Made by a program: the position numbers and the translations under genes | NCBI GenBank assembly: GCA_900074885.1 | Contig: FJUW01000015.1 | Location: forward strand, 477,906-541,905 | Origin: Rhynchosporium graminicola | Lineage: Eukaryota; Ascomycota; Leotiomycetes; Helotiales; Ploettnerulaceae | Reading direction: 5' to 3' | DNA: 64,000 nucleotides | Part shown: piece by piece, positions 61,996 to 64,000 of the stretch | Layout: each line of letters begins with the position of its first letter | Position numbering within the stretch: the stretch's first letter is position 1 | The notes under the pieces: generated by a model | Told to the model about the DNA's origin: nothing | Databases searched by the model: none | Seen by the model: the letters and a program-made list of their open reading frames with translations, nothing else

Positions 61996-62309
61996 TGGAT
62001 GGTTGTGGAGAAGGAGTAGGATGGAGTGTGAGAATTGCAAGCTGGAGATGAGAAGACATGGGCGAGGGAGGTGGGATGCGCTGTCTTAAGGTAAGTAGTT
62101 GTACGATGCTGAGATTGGAAGGTGTATGATGTATATCGGTCTTGTATGTGTATTTCTATCAGAATCGACCATGAAAGACCCAGAACCATATTTTTGTCGT
62201 CCGTTCTAAAGAGACGGGCTATCAATACATCAAGCGTGCCCTTACTTGGCAGTCATTATATCAAACAAACGCTGTTCGTGAAGGAAAATGAATGGGTAGA
62301 GTTCTCATC
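61996..62309. other. Convergent 3' flanks
   Basis: 314 bp between two convergent stop codons; nothing else recognised. Confidence 0.6.
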
Positions 62310-64000
62310 CTAAGCTGCCCACTCGACGACCTCGAGTGCACACATGACGAGGATGAGTGTCGATGGTAAAATCCTGGGAGTTCGTTAGTGACGATACGAA
62401 GTGGGATCGTGTTTGTACATACCAGATGACATAACTCTGGAAAAGCAGTTTGCTCATAACTCCCTCATAAACACCGTTGATCTGACAAATCTGTGCCAGT
62501 TGTAAAGCACTTGGTGCACCAGTGAGCAAGAAGCAGACGATGACGAAAATGGGGTCGTCTAAGATGCTAATCGGAACGTATTTCGCCGCGAGTGCAAGCA
62601 TAGGTGCCATGATCATCGTCGGTAGCAGCATACGCGAGATAAGTGATGCAATCATAAGCTTGGTACCAATTTGATTTTCCTCGGAATCTGGGTCTAGAGA
62701 TTCTTTAGGCAGGGTGTTGCGGGCAAGATTGGCACCTAGAACGACCAGAATGAGAGGAACAGCGACACCTCCTGACTGACCAATAGCTCGGGTGACTGAA
62801 TTGGCAATGAATGAGCCGTCCTCAAAGAAGAGACGTTGAAGTTTGGGAATCGAAGCTACGATAATGGCAAGAAGCATGGCCCAGAGAGGTGGGTTCATAA
62901 ACTCCCAAAGCCCAGCAAAGAATTTCGACAGTCCCGAGTAAACCTTTGCCAATCCATTTTGAACTGGGGCAGGAAGAGATCCAAAAAGTGCTTGGGAGGT
63001 CTTCTTGATTCGGTGAGTAACGTGGAAGATACCACGTCTTGACTTTAGGTGGATAGTTGGGATGACACCTCTAACTCCGTCAGGAATTTCCCAGTCGTCT
63101 CCTGGGGTAGGGGTTCGGATACTTGGGAATGAAGTAATGTTGCCGTTCGTCGCATCCTTGGGAAGGGCGTTTCCATTTGCAGGGGTTGGATTCACCTTCT
63201 TTGTGGTATCGTTTGCACTATCTTCGTCGTCTGATTCCATTGAGTTGGCATAATTGGCATGGGTGACAGGTGTCCTACCTCCAGATTCAAAAGAAACTGT
63301 TGATGACGACCCAAATCCACTCATTGCTTGATACTCTTCTGTGTTTGAACCATCGAGACCTGGAATCAAGTCTGGGTCGTCTCGGTACCTTCCTTCCTCA
63401 ATATCGGAAGTTTCCTCGTAACTTTCTGGAGGAGCAAGCAGGACATGATAACCCCAACTCCATCGCACAAGCTGTCCGAGTTGCTGGAAGACAAGTAAGT
63501 AGAGAATACCTCGTGCTGCCACGTCATCGTCATTGTCTCCTGGAATCTTATCCCAATGTAATCCGCGGAGTGTCTGGGCGAGGGAAATAACGAGGGAGAT
63601 GGGAAGGGAGTTCGAGTTTCCGAAGACCTGCATCACTTAGTAATTTATCAAGCCTCCACTAAGACATAGACTTACACCCATAGCCGTGACAAAGTTTGCT
63701 TGTCGCTTCTTGAATCCAAATCCTTTGGATACAGCGAGAGAAACTCCGTACGAAACCATCGTTTGGACAACGAAGATGACTGGAATGACTGCCAAATCCA
63801 CCAGCTTTTCCGCGGTCAGTTGCTTTGCCAATTTAGAGAAAACTACCTCCAGTCAGCATTGCACACGTATTCCCCTAGCTACGATTGTACGTACTCAGGC
63901 ATGGTGTGAACAAAGCCACGTTCAAGTTGGCTACGAACTTCTGATTATCGGCATCGAACATGCCCTGTCGCGCAACGATGTAGCCCGGCAAACTAACACA
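62310..64000 (-). CDS. Auxin-efflux-carrier-family membrane transporter, N-terminus beyond the window
   Basis: Four exons are visible on the minus strand (64000-63895 partial, 63842-63676, 63627-62423, 62373-62310). The N-terminal membrane half reads GYIVARQGMFDADNQKFVANLNVALFTPCL-IFSKLA, VIFVVQTMVSYGVSLAVSKGFGF, TAMG-VFGNSNSLPISLVISLAQ. A ~150-residue acidic, Ser/Thr-rich cytoplasmic loop follows. The C-terminal half has helices such as PPLWAMLLAIIVASIP, VAVPLILVVLGANLA, LMIASLISRMLLPTMI, DDPIFVIVCFLLTGAPSALQLAQI and LFQSYVIW-ILPSTLILVMCALEVVEW. This is the PIN-like 5+5 helix arrangement of the membrane transport protein family (yeast Ecm3 type), probably in ER or plasma membrane. The substrate is unknown. 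The gene continues past base 64000. Confidence 0.92.

Overview
This window reads as nuclear DNA of a filamentous ascomycete (Pezizomycotina). The genes are eukaryotic, with introns mostly of 45-75 nt that have GTAAGT-like donors and CTAAC-like branch sites. The first ~11.3 kb is an AT-rich block of transposons decayed in the way typical of repeat-induced point mutation (RIP), with stops at former Trp and Gln codons. A leotiomycete is my best guess from gene style, but that is inference. Coordinates of spliced genes were built by hand from consensus splice sites and family alignment.

1-11.3 kb: decayed mobile elements. A Tc1/mariner-type transposase tail (+) is followed by a minus-strand Ty3/Gypsy element (5' LTR ~9.3-9.6 kb, gag, protease, RT, 3' LTR fragment at 2.4 kb) and by a second gag-protease copy sharing that LTR. 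The 3' end of a plus-strand chromodomain Gypsy element follows, with an antisense coiled-coil ORF and a 3' LTR. Two single N bases (2380, 4311) mark joins, and the second lies exactly at the edge of a ~750-bp duplication.

11.3-23 kb: gene-poor DNA with one recognisable locus, a broken ankyrin-repeat gene (15.5-18.1 kb, minus).

23-46 kb: ordinary housekeeping region. It holds glucokinase (minus), an HSPA12-like Hsp70-family protein (+), a thaumatin-like surface protein (+), a YGL242C-like ankyrin protein (minus) head-to-head with RNA polymerase III subunit C11 (+), Mediator subunit Med31 (minus), the Pal1 morphogenesis protein (+) and a secreted GH30 glycosidase (minus). These genes share no single pathway.

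46-59.9 kb: a second gene-poor stretch. From 50.27 to 59.30 kb a 14-bp motif, consensus TTTGTTGCAYRTCG, recurs at least 26 times, always in the same orientation. It is mostly spaced 165-270 bp apart and separated by largely unrelated spacers. Part of the array (52.2-53.5 kb) is a clearer ~185-200 bp satellite. A small cysteine-rich secreted protein gene sits inside the array. This array is the most unusual thing in the window and I cannot assign it to a known system.

59.9-64 kb: a RecA/Rad51-like protein (+) convergent with an auxin-efflux-carrier-family membrane transporter (minus) that runs off the right edge.
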